Assembly (NCBI RefSeq): GCF_040869045.1
Contig: NC_090322.1
Span: forward strand, 79,073,675 to 79,137,674
DNA from: Eurosta solidaginis
Taxonomy: Eukaryota > Arthropoda > Insecta > Diptera > Tephritidae
Direction of reading: 5' to 3'
Length of the DNA stretch: 64,000 nucleotides
Of this stretch, positions 31,834 through 41,825 are shown piece by piece. The first letter of the stretch is position 1; each line of letters starts with the position of its first letter. The notes below the pieces were generated by a model that searched no databases, had not been told where the DNA came from, and saw only the letters and a program-made list of their open reading frames with translations. The position numbers and the translations under genes are program-made.

Positions 31834-32418
31834 GACGAGTCTGGGAGCCAGTCATTTAAGGAAGGTTGGAAAGGACGCGTTTCCAATCCTCCAGGGCTCC
31901 CAGCTTAAGGCAACAAAATTTGGAACTTATATTTTTCAATTATATTTGTATTTTAAGCTGTCGGAATGTATTGGTCTCCGATCAACACAGCTAAACATGT
32001 CTTTGGATGTTGGAAATTGAAGTGTACCCAATCACCCCTCAACTTTGTTTAGTAAAGACGCTGTCGGAACGCATGAAGATTCCGATCAGCACATCTCAAA
32101 ATATATTGGGAGGTTGAAAAGGACGGTTTCCAATCCCCCCTGCTCCAACTTTTGTTTGACCTTATTTTGGTTACACATCATATAACTTTATTGTTATATT
32201 AATGCCGTCGGAATGCGAGTGATCCCGACCAGCAACAGTAAATATAGGCTGAAAATACCGAATTCCAGCGAAACTTGTTGTTGGAACTGTCTGGAGTTAC
32301 AGGTGGCGACTGATCCTCCTTTCCCTAGGGCCGGGTGCATTGTATTTTGCTGCTACCAGTATTACCATTCCCTTTTCGCGCTCCAGCATCGGTATGTCAT
32401 GTAAAAAATAAAAGAAAA
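31834..32418 (-). other. 3' untranslated region of the CR1/L2-like LINE, three degenerate repeats
   Basis: After the stop of the RT frame at about 32,416 the minus strand carries 'agtttttttttttctttt' and then three ~125-bp units. Each has a 'ccgacag'-type word preceded by 'gatc(g/a)g' text (near 32,205-32,235, 32,058-32,085 and 31,960-31,990) and 'ggattggaaacc/cgtcctttc' words. The unit is not seen elsewhere in the window. There is no poly(A) at the end (plus 31,834). Confidence 0.6.
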
Positions 32419-35145
32419 AAAAAACTTTATCTTATTGGAAGGGTTTTACAATGCTCCAATAAATTTTTTTTAAAGGTATTGAAGTTATTACTACTTTTTA
32501 TGTGATTAGGAAGTTCATTGAAATATTTCAGGCCCTTACAAAATATATTTTGCTTGTCCACTTCTGTTTTGAAAAGAGGTAATCTAAAATTATTGTTTTC
32601 TCTGATTACGTATGAATGTGCATCATTTACATATCTAAGCTTTTCGCTGAGGTATGTTGGTAATTTACCGTGCTTAATTTTAGTGCTTCTATCATGTTAT
32701 TAATGGGAGTATCATACCTCATGTTTAATATAAATCTCATAGCTTTATTTTGCATAACTTGTAGCTTATCTACCTGAGTTACATTGGCCATAAAGAATAT
32801 TGTGGGACAATATATGAAATGTGGCTCTATGATGGATTTATACACTTTCAATTTGTATTTTCTACTGATAAATTTGCATGACCTTTTCCAAAAACCAATT
32901 TTCTTGCCTATTTTGGCAACTATATAATCAATATGGTTATTAAATTTTAATTTATTATCAATCTGAACCCCTAAGTACTTGAAAGTTTTAACTTCGTTAA
33001 TGTTTGAGTTCATTATTTTTAGCTCGATATTACAAGATTCCTTATTCATCGCTCTAGATATGACCATAAAATGGGTTTTATTAACATTAAGTTTAAGCTT
33101 ATTGTTACAAAGCCTTCCTGCATTTTGCTCCTAGCTAACATGATATCAAGTTCACTTACTTCGAGCAGTGCGTCATCCGCAAACAGCCTTATTTTACTAT
33201 GTTTTAGCGCCGAAGATATATCAATTATATATATGTTAAATAGGACCGGTGCCAAAACCGATCCTTGTGGCAATCCAATTCCTGTCAATACCTCTTCCGA
33301 GACAACCGACTCAATGGCTGTTTTTTGTCTTCGGTTACCTAAAAAGCTCTGAAACCACTGCAGCTCGTTGCCCCTAATTCCAATTGTTTCTAATTTTTTA
33401 ATCATTATATTTCTGTCTATAGTTTCAAATGCTCTCTTCAAGTCGATAAAAACCGCAAGTATACTTTTCTTTTGATTTAGTTCTTCTTTCCAACTCGATA
33501 TTACATAATTTAAAGCCGTTTCACAAGAGTGGCCTTCTCTGAAACCGGATTGTTCTTTAATTAGTATTTTATTTATTTCCAAGTAACTTATGAGCTGATC
33601 TTTTACTACTGTTTCTAGAATTTTTTCGATATTCGGCAACGTGTTGATCGGTCTCAGATCTTCTGCCTTTAATGAATTTTTTACCTTCTTTATTGGCACT
33701 ATTGTTGATATTTTCCATGCGTCAGGCACTATTCCCTCTACTAATGATTTATTTATGATATCCGCATAGAAATGTCCCATGTATGACACCGAATCCTTAA
33801 TTACTCCTTCTGATAGTAAATTTGTTCCTCCGATTTTATTTTTAACCTTTAAGCTACCAATATGACATCATCAACCGTAACTTCTTGGAATTTCAGACAT
33901 GTGCTAACCGTGTATTGCACACTGTCGCCACTATCCAAAGTTTCGATTTCTCGATTTATGTCACCAATACTATCAACAAAGAAGGAATTCAATGCTTGAG
34001 CTATATCCTCGGGTGTTTCATATCTTATACCATTTACAATCACTGTCAGGATATTGTCACGCACCTCAGTTAAGTTTACTGCTTGCTTGAGGTGTTTCCA
34101 CATTAATTTCCTATCAGAAGAATTTAAGGCAATATTTTTCTCCATATACTTAATCTTTTTAATTTTGATTAGTTTCTTATAATACTTCGCAACCGTATTA
34201 TATTCCGAAAATTCACCAGATCTTCTGGCTTGTGGGTGCAATTGGATTTTTAATTTGTTAATTTCGGTCAGTTCATGATCGTACCACTTATTTCTCAACC
34301 TCACTATCCTGTCTTGTTCTGATGTTAATAAACCCATGCAGTGTGATAAGCAGGTATTTATATATTCAACCGAGTCATTGAGATGCATATTTTTTAATAC
34401 GCTGAAATCATAGTTTCTTAATAAGTAAATGAGGTTATCAGCAGAATAATTCTTCCAACACATTGTGGGTATCATTCTCCGCAGAGGATTTGAATTACAC
34501 ACTTTGAAAGCAAATGAAATGGTTTCGTGATCAGAAATTCTGTGATTTTCAAGATTAGTACAGGACAGTACATCAGCATTTGCATATAATAGATCTATTC
34601 TCGTTTGGGACCTCTCAGCAATCCTTGTATTGAAATTCACCATTTGCCTCATCGCGCTACGTGAAAATATCTCATTGAGCTTAGAACTCGTTGCGGTATT
34701 AACATTCATGTTAATGTTAAAATCCCTAATTAACAAGGAGTTTGTGCCACTCTCCAGTTCCTCAGAAAGTATAGCTTCCAAGTGATTTAAAAATTCGATA
34801 TCACTAGAGCTTGGAGAATGGTACAACACACATATTTGCCATTTAATGTCGAACTTTTTTAATTTAATTATAGCACACCAAACATTTAAATCAATAGATC
34901 TATTATACCTGACTTTGTACTCGATACCTTTTTTTAATAGTAAGACTACACCTCCTGTGCGTCTACTATGAGAATCGCAAAGAACCATTGTATAATAAGG
35001 AATGTTTATTTCCGCATCACTAACATCCGGTGTTATACATGCTTCTGAACATAGAACGATGTCCGGATCTAACTCTTCTATAACTCTTTCGAGCTCAGGT
35101 TTGTTGGCTAGAAAACTACAAACATTTAGGTAAATGCACTGTAAG
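32419..35145 (-). pseudogene. CR1/L2-like LINE ORF2: endonuclease and reverse transcriptase
   Basis: Endonuclease (35,145-33,849): 'LANKPELERVIEELDPDIVL', 'CSEACITPDVS', 'TGGVVLLLKKGIEYKV', 'LLIRDFNINM' (the usual GDFN has Arg for Gly), and 'RISDHETISFAF'. RT (33,789-33,046): 'EGIVPDAWKISTIVPIKKVK', 'LRPINTLPNIEKILETVVKD', 'KEQSGFREGHSCETALNYVI', 'FIDLKRAFETIDRNIMIKKL', 'GLPQGSVLAPVLFNIYIID' and the catalytic 'LFADDALL'. The C-terminal part (33,067-32,416) ends with 'LKYFNELPNHIKSSNNFNTF'. Frame breaks occur near 33,850 and 33,060, so it is inactive. The family is judged from the 'PINTLP..EKILE' and 'NELPNHIK' style text. Confidence 0.85.
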
Positions 35146-35187
35146 TTAAAAGCTTTTATCCCCCGATCAGCTGGTTTTGGTGGCTAA

Positions 35188-35493
35188 AAGCCCAATCGTT
35201 GTCTTTCCAGCTTAAGTTTCCTTAAATAAACTGGGCATTCATGACTCATGATGTTGTGTTCTGTATTAATATTTAAACCTAACCGATTGTTACTATCTAT
35301 ACAATTACCACATTTATTTAGGTGTGCACTCTCTGTGCATTCTTCGACTTTATGTTCCCCGCTGCATTTACTACACCTCTGTTTAAGTGTACAAGTAGCC
35401 GCTATATGGTTAAACCCTAAGCATTTATAACATCTTTTTACAGTTTGAGCATCGTAAACTGGACAGCGGTCCCAACCAATATTGATTTTCTTG
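35188..35493 (-). pseudogene. CR1/L2-like LINE ORF1 end with CCHC fingers
   Basis: The minus strand reads 'KRCYKCLGFNHIAATC', 'QRCSKCSGEHKVEEC' and 'NKCGNCI....SHECPVYL', i.e. two to three zinc knuckles followed by 'RKLKLERQRLGF' and a stop. This is the nucleic-acid-binding C-terminus of a Jockey/CR1-type ORF1. The N-terminal part is missing because the insertion is 5'-truncated. Confidence 0.8.
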
Positions 35494-35860
35494 CATATCC
35501 AGTGACAAAGATGATTGGGATGAATACCTCAAGTATTTCGCGAACTGTTACAATACGACCCCATCGACCGTACACGGGTATTGTCCTTACGAGCTTATAT
35601 TCGCGAAAAACCCCCCGGCCTACGAATTCCTAGACGAAAATAAAATAAGCCCATTGTATAATCACGAAGCTCATGACAAGGAAGTTAAACATAGACTTCA
35701 AATAGCACAACAAAGAGCTAGAAAATTAGTGAAAGAAGCTAAAGAAAAACAAAAATTTAATTATGATAAAAATAGCGCCAGTAAGGAAATAAAAATAGGC
35801 GACCTAGTGTTAGAGAAGAAGCAGCTCAAAAGCTAGACAATATATACAAAGGAAATTATA
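35494..35860 (+). pseudogene. Element D integrase C-terminus
   Basis: Resumes D after the LINE: 'DDWDEYLKYFANCYNTTPST' precedes 'GYCPYELIFAKNPPAYEFLD', then 'SPLYNHEAHDKEVKHRLQIA' and 'EIKIGDLVLEKKQLKS', ending at a stop near 35,836. It aligns with element E at 50,575-50,923. The catalytic core and the zinc-binding N-terminus of integrase are absent. Confidence 0.8.
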
Positions 35861-37323
35861 AAGTAAAAAGAAAGATAGAAATAATAATTATACGTTAATA
35901 CCTTATAGGATAGGAAATAGCGATAGTACAAACAAAATAAAAGAAATAGTAATCCATAAAAATAGGCTTAAACTAGTATAGAACATTTACTAGTTGGCTG
36001 AGCGACTATTACACAGTCATCAACAGCCAACTGCATCAACATAATTTATATCTAGTTAAAAAACTAGACCTGAAATTTAACTGAATTTTATATTAAACAT
36101 AAACTGAATTCGAACATGCACCTTACTTATAACTAGTCTAACTAAGTTACATATATATAAATATGTACATTGAACGTTTTTATACATTACCATTTGATGT
36201 ATAGCTATTATATTTAAGACTCATGAATTACGCTAAATCCATGAATTATATCTATAGTTATATCTACTAGAGTATAAGAGTTCACACTTCGCCGCTCTGG
36301 CAACCCTATCCGTGAGCTGACAGATCGGGTTGGTGTGTACATACACATATACATTTTTTGTCGACATTTTGCTTTACATGAATTATTCACTCGAAATTTT
36401 TCTCATCTCGCGGTGTGACTTGAATTTGTTAAAAATCTCTCTATAATTGTAAAATCTCTTTATATATAAAAAATTAAATTTGCTGCAAAGTTTAAACAAA
36501 ACACAAGTGCCTTTTCTCTTTCGTAAAAATCCAAAATTAATAGTGGTTTGTGTGCATACAAAGTCAGCCACAAGGTTGTGCAAAAGGTTACACTCAAGGT
36601 GTTTTTTATATATCAAAAAGGATAGCTGTGATCATCATCCGACCGAATTCAACCGGATCTACCGCCACCATAATCATCCACATCATCCAAGCATCACCAC
36701 CATCATCCCAGCCGTGCCATCACCGCAGCAACCACATACACAAAAGGGAAAGGTAAATTTATATACAGTGCCCCACTGAATACTATTAATACATATGATT
36801 TGAAAAAAATCAAAACAACCGTACTATAAGCATTCCAATTTACTCAACAACGTAAGAAAGAAAATGTAAATAAACAAAAGAAATAATAAATACTAACCCA
36901 TGTTGGCATCAAGTGACTGTTACTTCATAATAAATTTGTAAACATAAACAGATTTTAAGTGGGTCGACACACTTAAAATTCTGATATGTAAAAACAAATG
37001 TCAATAACACTTGATGCAAAACATTATTCATAATCATAAGCACTCAACCATAGAAAATTAATATAAAGAAAAATGTACAAGCAAAAGAACAATAGAAAGA
37101 AAAAAATGTCAGCAAAAATCACACATGTCAAGCAAATGTAAACGGATATCAAAATAAATAAACAAACTCTTCCCGCTCAATATCAAGTTGCAGCAATACA
37201 ATAAATTACAATAGAAAACTAAAAGCAATTAAAATTTTGTAAACTCTAAATGGGTCATTAAATCACTTTAAGGATCACATACAATTGTTCTCAAAGTGGA
37301 TAAATACAAGATATTTGTATTTA
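35861..37323 (+). other. 3' untranslated region of element D
   Basis: About 1.46 kb without a convincing gene. Visible items are a hairpin near 35,993-36,032 (AGTTGGCTG ... CAGCCAACT), a TATA-like 'tatatataaatatg' near 36,155, and a poorly defined tract 'gataaatacaagatatttg' just before the 3' LTR instead of a clear polypurine tract. Confidence 0.5.
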
Positions 37324-37736
37324 TGTAAATTCCAGAATAAGTCCAGCTTATAATGCACAAGCAAATGGATTTCACTTTCGACCACACACGAATAACTCAT
37401 AGCGACATAGTCATAGCGGCATAGATAAGTTATATTGAACCCAGCAGGGAGCCGTATCAGTTTACAGTTGTTTAACCCATAAGCGTCACACTCACCAACC
37501 TACGTATCGATCAGTATGCCTGATCGACAGCGTCGGTTTGTCAGCGCGACCGACCAAACATTATTACATAGCTAGGTAATAAGAATATTATACTGACTAA
37601 ATATTGTAATAGTATTGTAAGTAATTTTTCTATAAAAGAGAAAGTATTCAGTAATAAAGAACATTCTGATGTCAGCGCTGAACATTCGCGCACAACCAAA
37701 ATCATTTGTATTTTATTCTAAATAGAAGTTATTACA
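37324..37736 (+). repeat. 3' LTR of element D
   Basis: 413 bp, TGTAAATTCC to TTATTACA, collinear with the 5' LTR except for a ~40-bp gap after 'atactgacta' and scattered substitutions. The LTR divergence indicates the insertion is not very recent. Confidence 0.92.
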
Positions 37737-39956
37737 CCCCCTCTGCTTGTGCGAGTGAGGAACAGAGCATCTACTATACTTCGCATCTTTCCCTCGTCCA
37801 TCCATTGGTTCGGTGGGCGGAATTTCCCCATTACTATTTATACCCTTTTCCCCAAGAATCACTTCTTTGCAAAGCTTTTTCCAGCTATTTGCTTTGCTTT
37901 ATGGCAGCACAGAGAACCTTTTTTGCGCTTTTGTATGCCTTCGCATGCTCTAACGCGTCAGGCCTGCTGCGTGCAGGGGTTGCAAACCTTCGTATTCTGT
38001 GGCATACCCTGCGTAGTTCGGCGATTTCGCTACGCCACCAGTGCACTTGTTTTTTAACTCTCCTAGGCCCTTTTCGTGGCATTGAGGTCTTGCATGCGTG
38101 CTTCAGGCAACGCATGGTGGCTTCTACCGTAGCGTTCGCCGCTTCGGCACTGTCGACTATCTATCGTGCGCTCGCTTGTACAGCAGCGGAGAACTTTGCA
38201 GCGTCAACCCTAGGGGCGTCCCATTTTGTTTTCATAAGGGGCGGTCTCCCTGTCCGACTTTGCCCTGAGTCATTAAGATGGAAGGTGATGTAGTTATGAT
38301 CACTACCCGTGAGATCCTCCATTACCCTCCATTCAGCCGCCTTTGACAGCAGGTTTTCCGTAACTAATGTAATATCAGGGATAGTGTATTCAAAGCCTGG
38401 TCGCGGATATGTCGGGGTCGTGCCGGTATTCAGAATGACCAATCCGAGTCGGACAGCCATTTCTAGCACTAGCCTTCCTCTGGAGTTAGTCTGGGGCATT
38501 CCCCACTCAACAGCCCTAGAATTTAAATCTCCAGCTACGACCACGTTACCGGTTTATCGCGCAAATCGTGTTCAAGTAGTTCTAGCTTGTCTTTAAACCC
38601 TTGAATTGGATCATTTGGGGACAGGTAGCAGCTCACTAGTGTGGTGTGCGCCACTGTTACGCGCACGTAGCCGTTTCCAACAACAGGGCTTCGTACGTGG
38701 GTGCCAGCGTCCACGATCCAGATCGCAGCAGAACCTGGCCTACGTGCCAATCACTCCTGACTCTATAAGGTTCGCTGATGTTGGCATAGCTGGCTCTGTT
38801 TTCAAGAACCAGTTAGTCCAGTATACTATCGGCTAATCTGCTTCGGTTTAGGTTGCCTTTAATGAAACTGGTCATTTGCGCGCCTGTTTGGCCTTTGTGG
38901 CAGTGAGAGCCTCCCTGAAGGTGCTGCATGCTCCAGACCAGGGAAGGTGGTAGACCTTCTCTGGCATAAAAAGCACTTTGGAGTTTCCGTGCAGGCCGAG
39001 GCCTGGTGGCCAATCTGTCCGCAATTCCAGCAAGCACTGCTTCTATCAGGGCCTTTGCAGTCTGCTTTTCGGTGTCCGTAGCCTAGACACCTGAAGCATC
39101 GCTGCGCGTCTACCCTCTGTATAATCCTGCATTGCAATCAGCCGATGCAATCTTGCCCTTGTCTAGTAAAAGGACGACAACATCTTCGTCCACCTCAATG
39201 CCTGCCATCTTCTGTTCGCCCGGGTTGCCGAGAAAATAGAAATACGGACCTGTCTCGTCATTTCCCCGCCAGCAGCTTTCTTAACGCCCTCGGCAACTTC
39301 TTCAGCGGTTGCCAGGCAGCCCATGCCCAGCACCTCTATCCGCATTTGCCGTGTAAGCTGCTTGGTTTCGCCCGCTTCTCCAACAGCGCTTCCTATCGCT
39401 TGGATGAACGCTGATTTATCGCCGCAACGTGCAGTTTCAATACGTACACTACCGGATTTCGTTTTTCGGACGGAGCGTATGACGGTCCCTGTATATTCTT
39501 CAGGCCGAAGCTCGCCCCGGATGGCTCCTACGGCCTCGGCGTAGTTCTTTCCCTGGGCTGGTCTAACTACGAAAGTTGCGGCCCGTCTGCTTTTGGGCTT
39601 GCCTTTTCTTTTTGCCTTCTTGGCTTGCCCAGGTGGTGTCCTTTGTTTTTTCTCAGGGCGTGGTTTGGCTTTCCGGTTCCGTACGATCGCCCAGGCCTCG
39701 ACCGAGATTGTTTTCGCAGAACCCTCATCGCACTTTTTCTTGGCCTCCGAGGACCCCGGTTGTGAGCCAGAGTTCGTTCGTGCTCTTTTGTTCCCACGAG
39801 CCGCTCTTCGAGTTGTGCCATGCCGTTCTTTATGTCCATCGACACATTTTTCTGTTTGGCCGCAGCAGCCTGCATGCTGCGCAGCACCATTCTTGCGTAC
39901 TCGAGGAGGTCAACTTGACTTGTCCTCCCCGGTGTTGTACCGCATGGGTGTATAAC
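37737..39956 (-). pseudogene. R1-like LINE, 5' half (ORF1 zinc knuckles and endonuclease)
   Basis: Minus strand from 39,956: ORF1 N-terminal part ('DLLEYARMVLRSMQAAAAKQ', basic region), then the fingers 'CFRCLGYGHRKADC' and 'ACWNCGQIGHQASAC'. ORF2 endonuclease follows: 'GSAAIWIVDAG', 'VVAGDLNSRAVEWGMPQTNS', 'FEYTIPDITLVTENLLSKAA' and 'EDLTGSDHNYITFHL'. After that come a linker 'VHWWRSEIAELRRVC' and 'MDEGKMRSIVDALF'. It is cut by element D at 37,736/37,737 just before the RT, whose continuation is at 25,761. Many frame breaks are present. Knuckle spacing and the 'RW..EI..LRR.C' linker are R1-clade features. Confidence 0.85.
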
Positions 39957-40517
39957 TTAATCCCGATTTACAAAATCCCGACAAGACCAAATCCCGACAA
40001 CATGTAAATTGGGGACTTTAAAATTTTTAGATATTTTGTCAATATTTTTGAATAAGCTGGAATCAGTTTTCACTCAGTGATAACACGATGCCATAAAAAA
40101 TACCAATCTTCGGTATTATTCTATTATTTTAACCACCCCTTTTGCCTTCGGCCGCGCTTCATAAAAATAACCCTTACCCCATCCAACACCGGCTAGGCGA
40201 TCCACAGTATGTTTGCGCAGAACACTTATCTGCGTAGGCGGCCTTCGGCCACGCTTCATAAAAATAATCCTTAGCCGATCCAACACCGGCTACGCGATCT
40301 ACAGTATTTCTGCGTAGGCGGCCCTCTTTGATTCCACTGGCGTTATTGCACGTCGCATAAATTGTTACTAGTTTAACACTTTACCCTAAATCACTGTATA
40401 TAACTTTATAATTTTAAATATGGTTTTAACATAAATACTTATCAGAAAAATGCCATTACTTCAAAAGTTCTCGAAATAAATTTAGTTTGATATTTGCTAC
40501 AAAAAAGAAATAATATA
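39957..40517. mobile_element. Foldback-related repeat and unclassified flank
   Basis: Starts near 'GGGTGTATAACTTAATCCCG' (39,957), followed by iterated 'aatcccgac' words. At 40,140-40,330 there are two copies of the GC-rich block 'ctgcgtaggcggccttcggc' + 'cttcataaaaataa.cc' + 'ccgatccaacaccggcta', the same block found inside the foldback element at 3081-3618. The right boundary and any target duplication could not be defined. The stretch 40,331-40,517 is unclassified AT-rich DNA into which BEL element F inserted. Confidence 0.6.
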
Positions 40518-40879
40518 TGTTGAACCAAGGAGGATTTTCCTGGGTTACATGAAACTTAGGTAGTGGGGGTGTGCGACTGTTGACCAGTGAGTATATACTT
40601 GCCAGCGAATATAAATATAGCGACTAAAATACAACGACGAACCGTTCACGTTAAGATGATGATTTGCACTGATTTATTGGAAAACAAATTATGTAGGTAC
40701 AACCAAAAGCATAAGTGAGATTGAGAATGAGTGCAATAGTGAATGCTTAATGTTAGGGGTGTGTGTGTGTGTATGAACATGTTTACAAAGAGTGCGTTTA
40801 GTATAAATTGAGAGTAGTTAGCAGCTACTTAATAAGTGTTTTTAATATTTGCTATAAATGCTATTAGGGTGATCCAACA
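40518..40879 (-). repeat. 3' LTR of BEL element F
   Basis: 362 bp, TGTTGAACCAAGGAGG to GTGATCCAACA, differing from the other LTR by only a handful of bases, including one (GT) repeat-length difference near 40,760. Confidence 0.93.
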
Positions 40880-40905
40880 TCCCGGCCCCGTTGAAGGAAC
40901 CCTCT

Positions 40906-41825
40906 TCAAGTTACAGGTAGGATAGCTAATTTGTGTATCGGGCGGTAACAAGACCCATTAGCAGTACGGAGGTGCGCAACACGAACATGACCATCTTTAC
41001 CAGGTACTGTAGATTCGACGCGACCAAGTTTCCAGCGCAAGGGTGGCAAATTGTCGTCGTGAATTTTTACTAGGGCTCCAACATTGAGATTTGGTTCAGG
41101 AGTCGTCCACTTTACCCGTGTGCGGAGTTCATTAATGTAGGCTTTGGACCAACGACGCCAAAGTCGTTGTTTAATTGAGGAGATCATTTCGAAATGATCC
41201 AAATTAGATAGATTTTTATGTTCCAGGCAGCGCTCAGGTAAACCACGTAGGGACTCACCAACCAATAAGTGTCCAGCAGTAAGAGCTCCGAAATCGTTCG
41301 GGTCTGAAGACAACGGCGATAGTTGACGAGAGTTGAGTATAGCTTCAATTTCAGCAGCGACAGTACTCAGCTCTTCAAATGTTAATTTGGTGTTTGCTAA
41401 CGTGCGATTAAGCAAACCCTTTGCGCTTTTTACGGCTGCTTCCCAGAGCCCGCCAAAATGAGGTGACCTGGGAGGAATGAAATGAAAATTAATGAAGTCT
41501 GATGAACAAAATTTTAAAATTTCTTTTTGTCTATCAGGATTAAACAGAAATTGTTTAAGCTCCTTTAGGTGATTGGCTGCTCCGACGAAATTCATAGCGT
41601 TATCGCAATATATATCGCATGGCATTTTTCGACGACTACCCATACGTTTAAGTGCATTTAAAAATGCCTTCGTTGACAGGTCCGATACTACCTCAATATG
41701 AACTGTTTTGGTGACCAAGCACACGAATACGGCCAGATACGACTTGTTGGGTGGCTTTCCACGAATCCGCAAGTATGTGTTGATGGGTCCACAGAAGTCA
41801 ACCCCACAGCGTTCACAGCAGCAAA
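40906..41825 (-). pseudogene. BEL element F integrase and C-terminal domain
   Basis: Coding sense: 'RCGVDFCGPINTYLRIRGKP', 'LAVFVCLVTKTVHIEVVSDL' (first catalytic Asp region upstream), 'CDIYCDNAMNFVGA' (second Asp), 'FHFIPPRSPHFGGLWEAAVK' (Glu region). Then comes the BEL-specific C-terminal domain 'QRLWRRWSKAYINELRTRVK' ... 'LPPLRWKLGRVESTVPGKDG' (DUF5641-like). The zinc-binding N-terminus usual in BEL integrases is missing: the RNase H end 'KRKSLFAA' is fused directly to 'RCGVDFCGP' text in a shifted frame at about 41,825. Confidence 0.87.

Larger units (their letters stand above)
31834..35493 (-). mobile_element. CR1/L2-like LINE inserted in element D, 5'-truncated
   Basis: A minus-strand non-LTR element with order (5' to 3') ORF1 end, endonuclease, RT, C-terminal domain and a 3' untranslated region. 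The left junction follows 'aagattga' at 31,833 and the right junction is near 35,493, where D integrase resumes ('DDWDEYLKYFANCYNTTPST'). By comparison with element E, about 740 bp of D integrase is missing at the insertion point, so no target duplication can be seen. A second, short 3' fragment of a related element is at about 59,745-60,130. Confidence 0.82.
25762..37736 (+). mobile_element. mdg1/412-like element D with nested insertions
   Basis: A plus-strand Ty3/gypsy element bounded by related LTRs (25,762-26,214 and 37,324-37,736) and inserted in the R1-like LINE. Order: 5' LTR, primer site, ~1.4-kb leader, gag, protease, RT, RNase H, integrase end, 3' untranslated region, 3' LTR. Nested within it are a CAA-tailed repeat (28,767-29,089), a MITE (29,395-29,615) and a LINE (31,834-35,493). 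The text 'LTYLFSMK.PSSKLT' and 'DALSRI' in RNase H is characteristic of the mdg1/412 lineage. No target duplication is visible: the left flank is ..CTTTA and the right flank CCCC... Confidence 0.88.

Noticed and set aside
37706..38293. 195-codon plus-strand frame
   Set aside because: Shadow of the minus-strand R1-like endonuclease; the minus strand carries the recognisable motifs.
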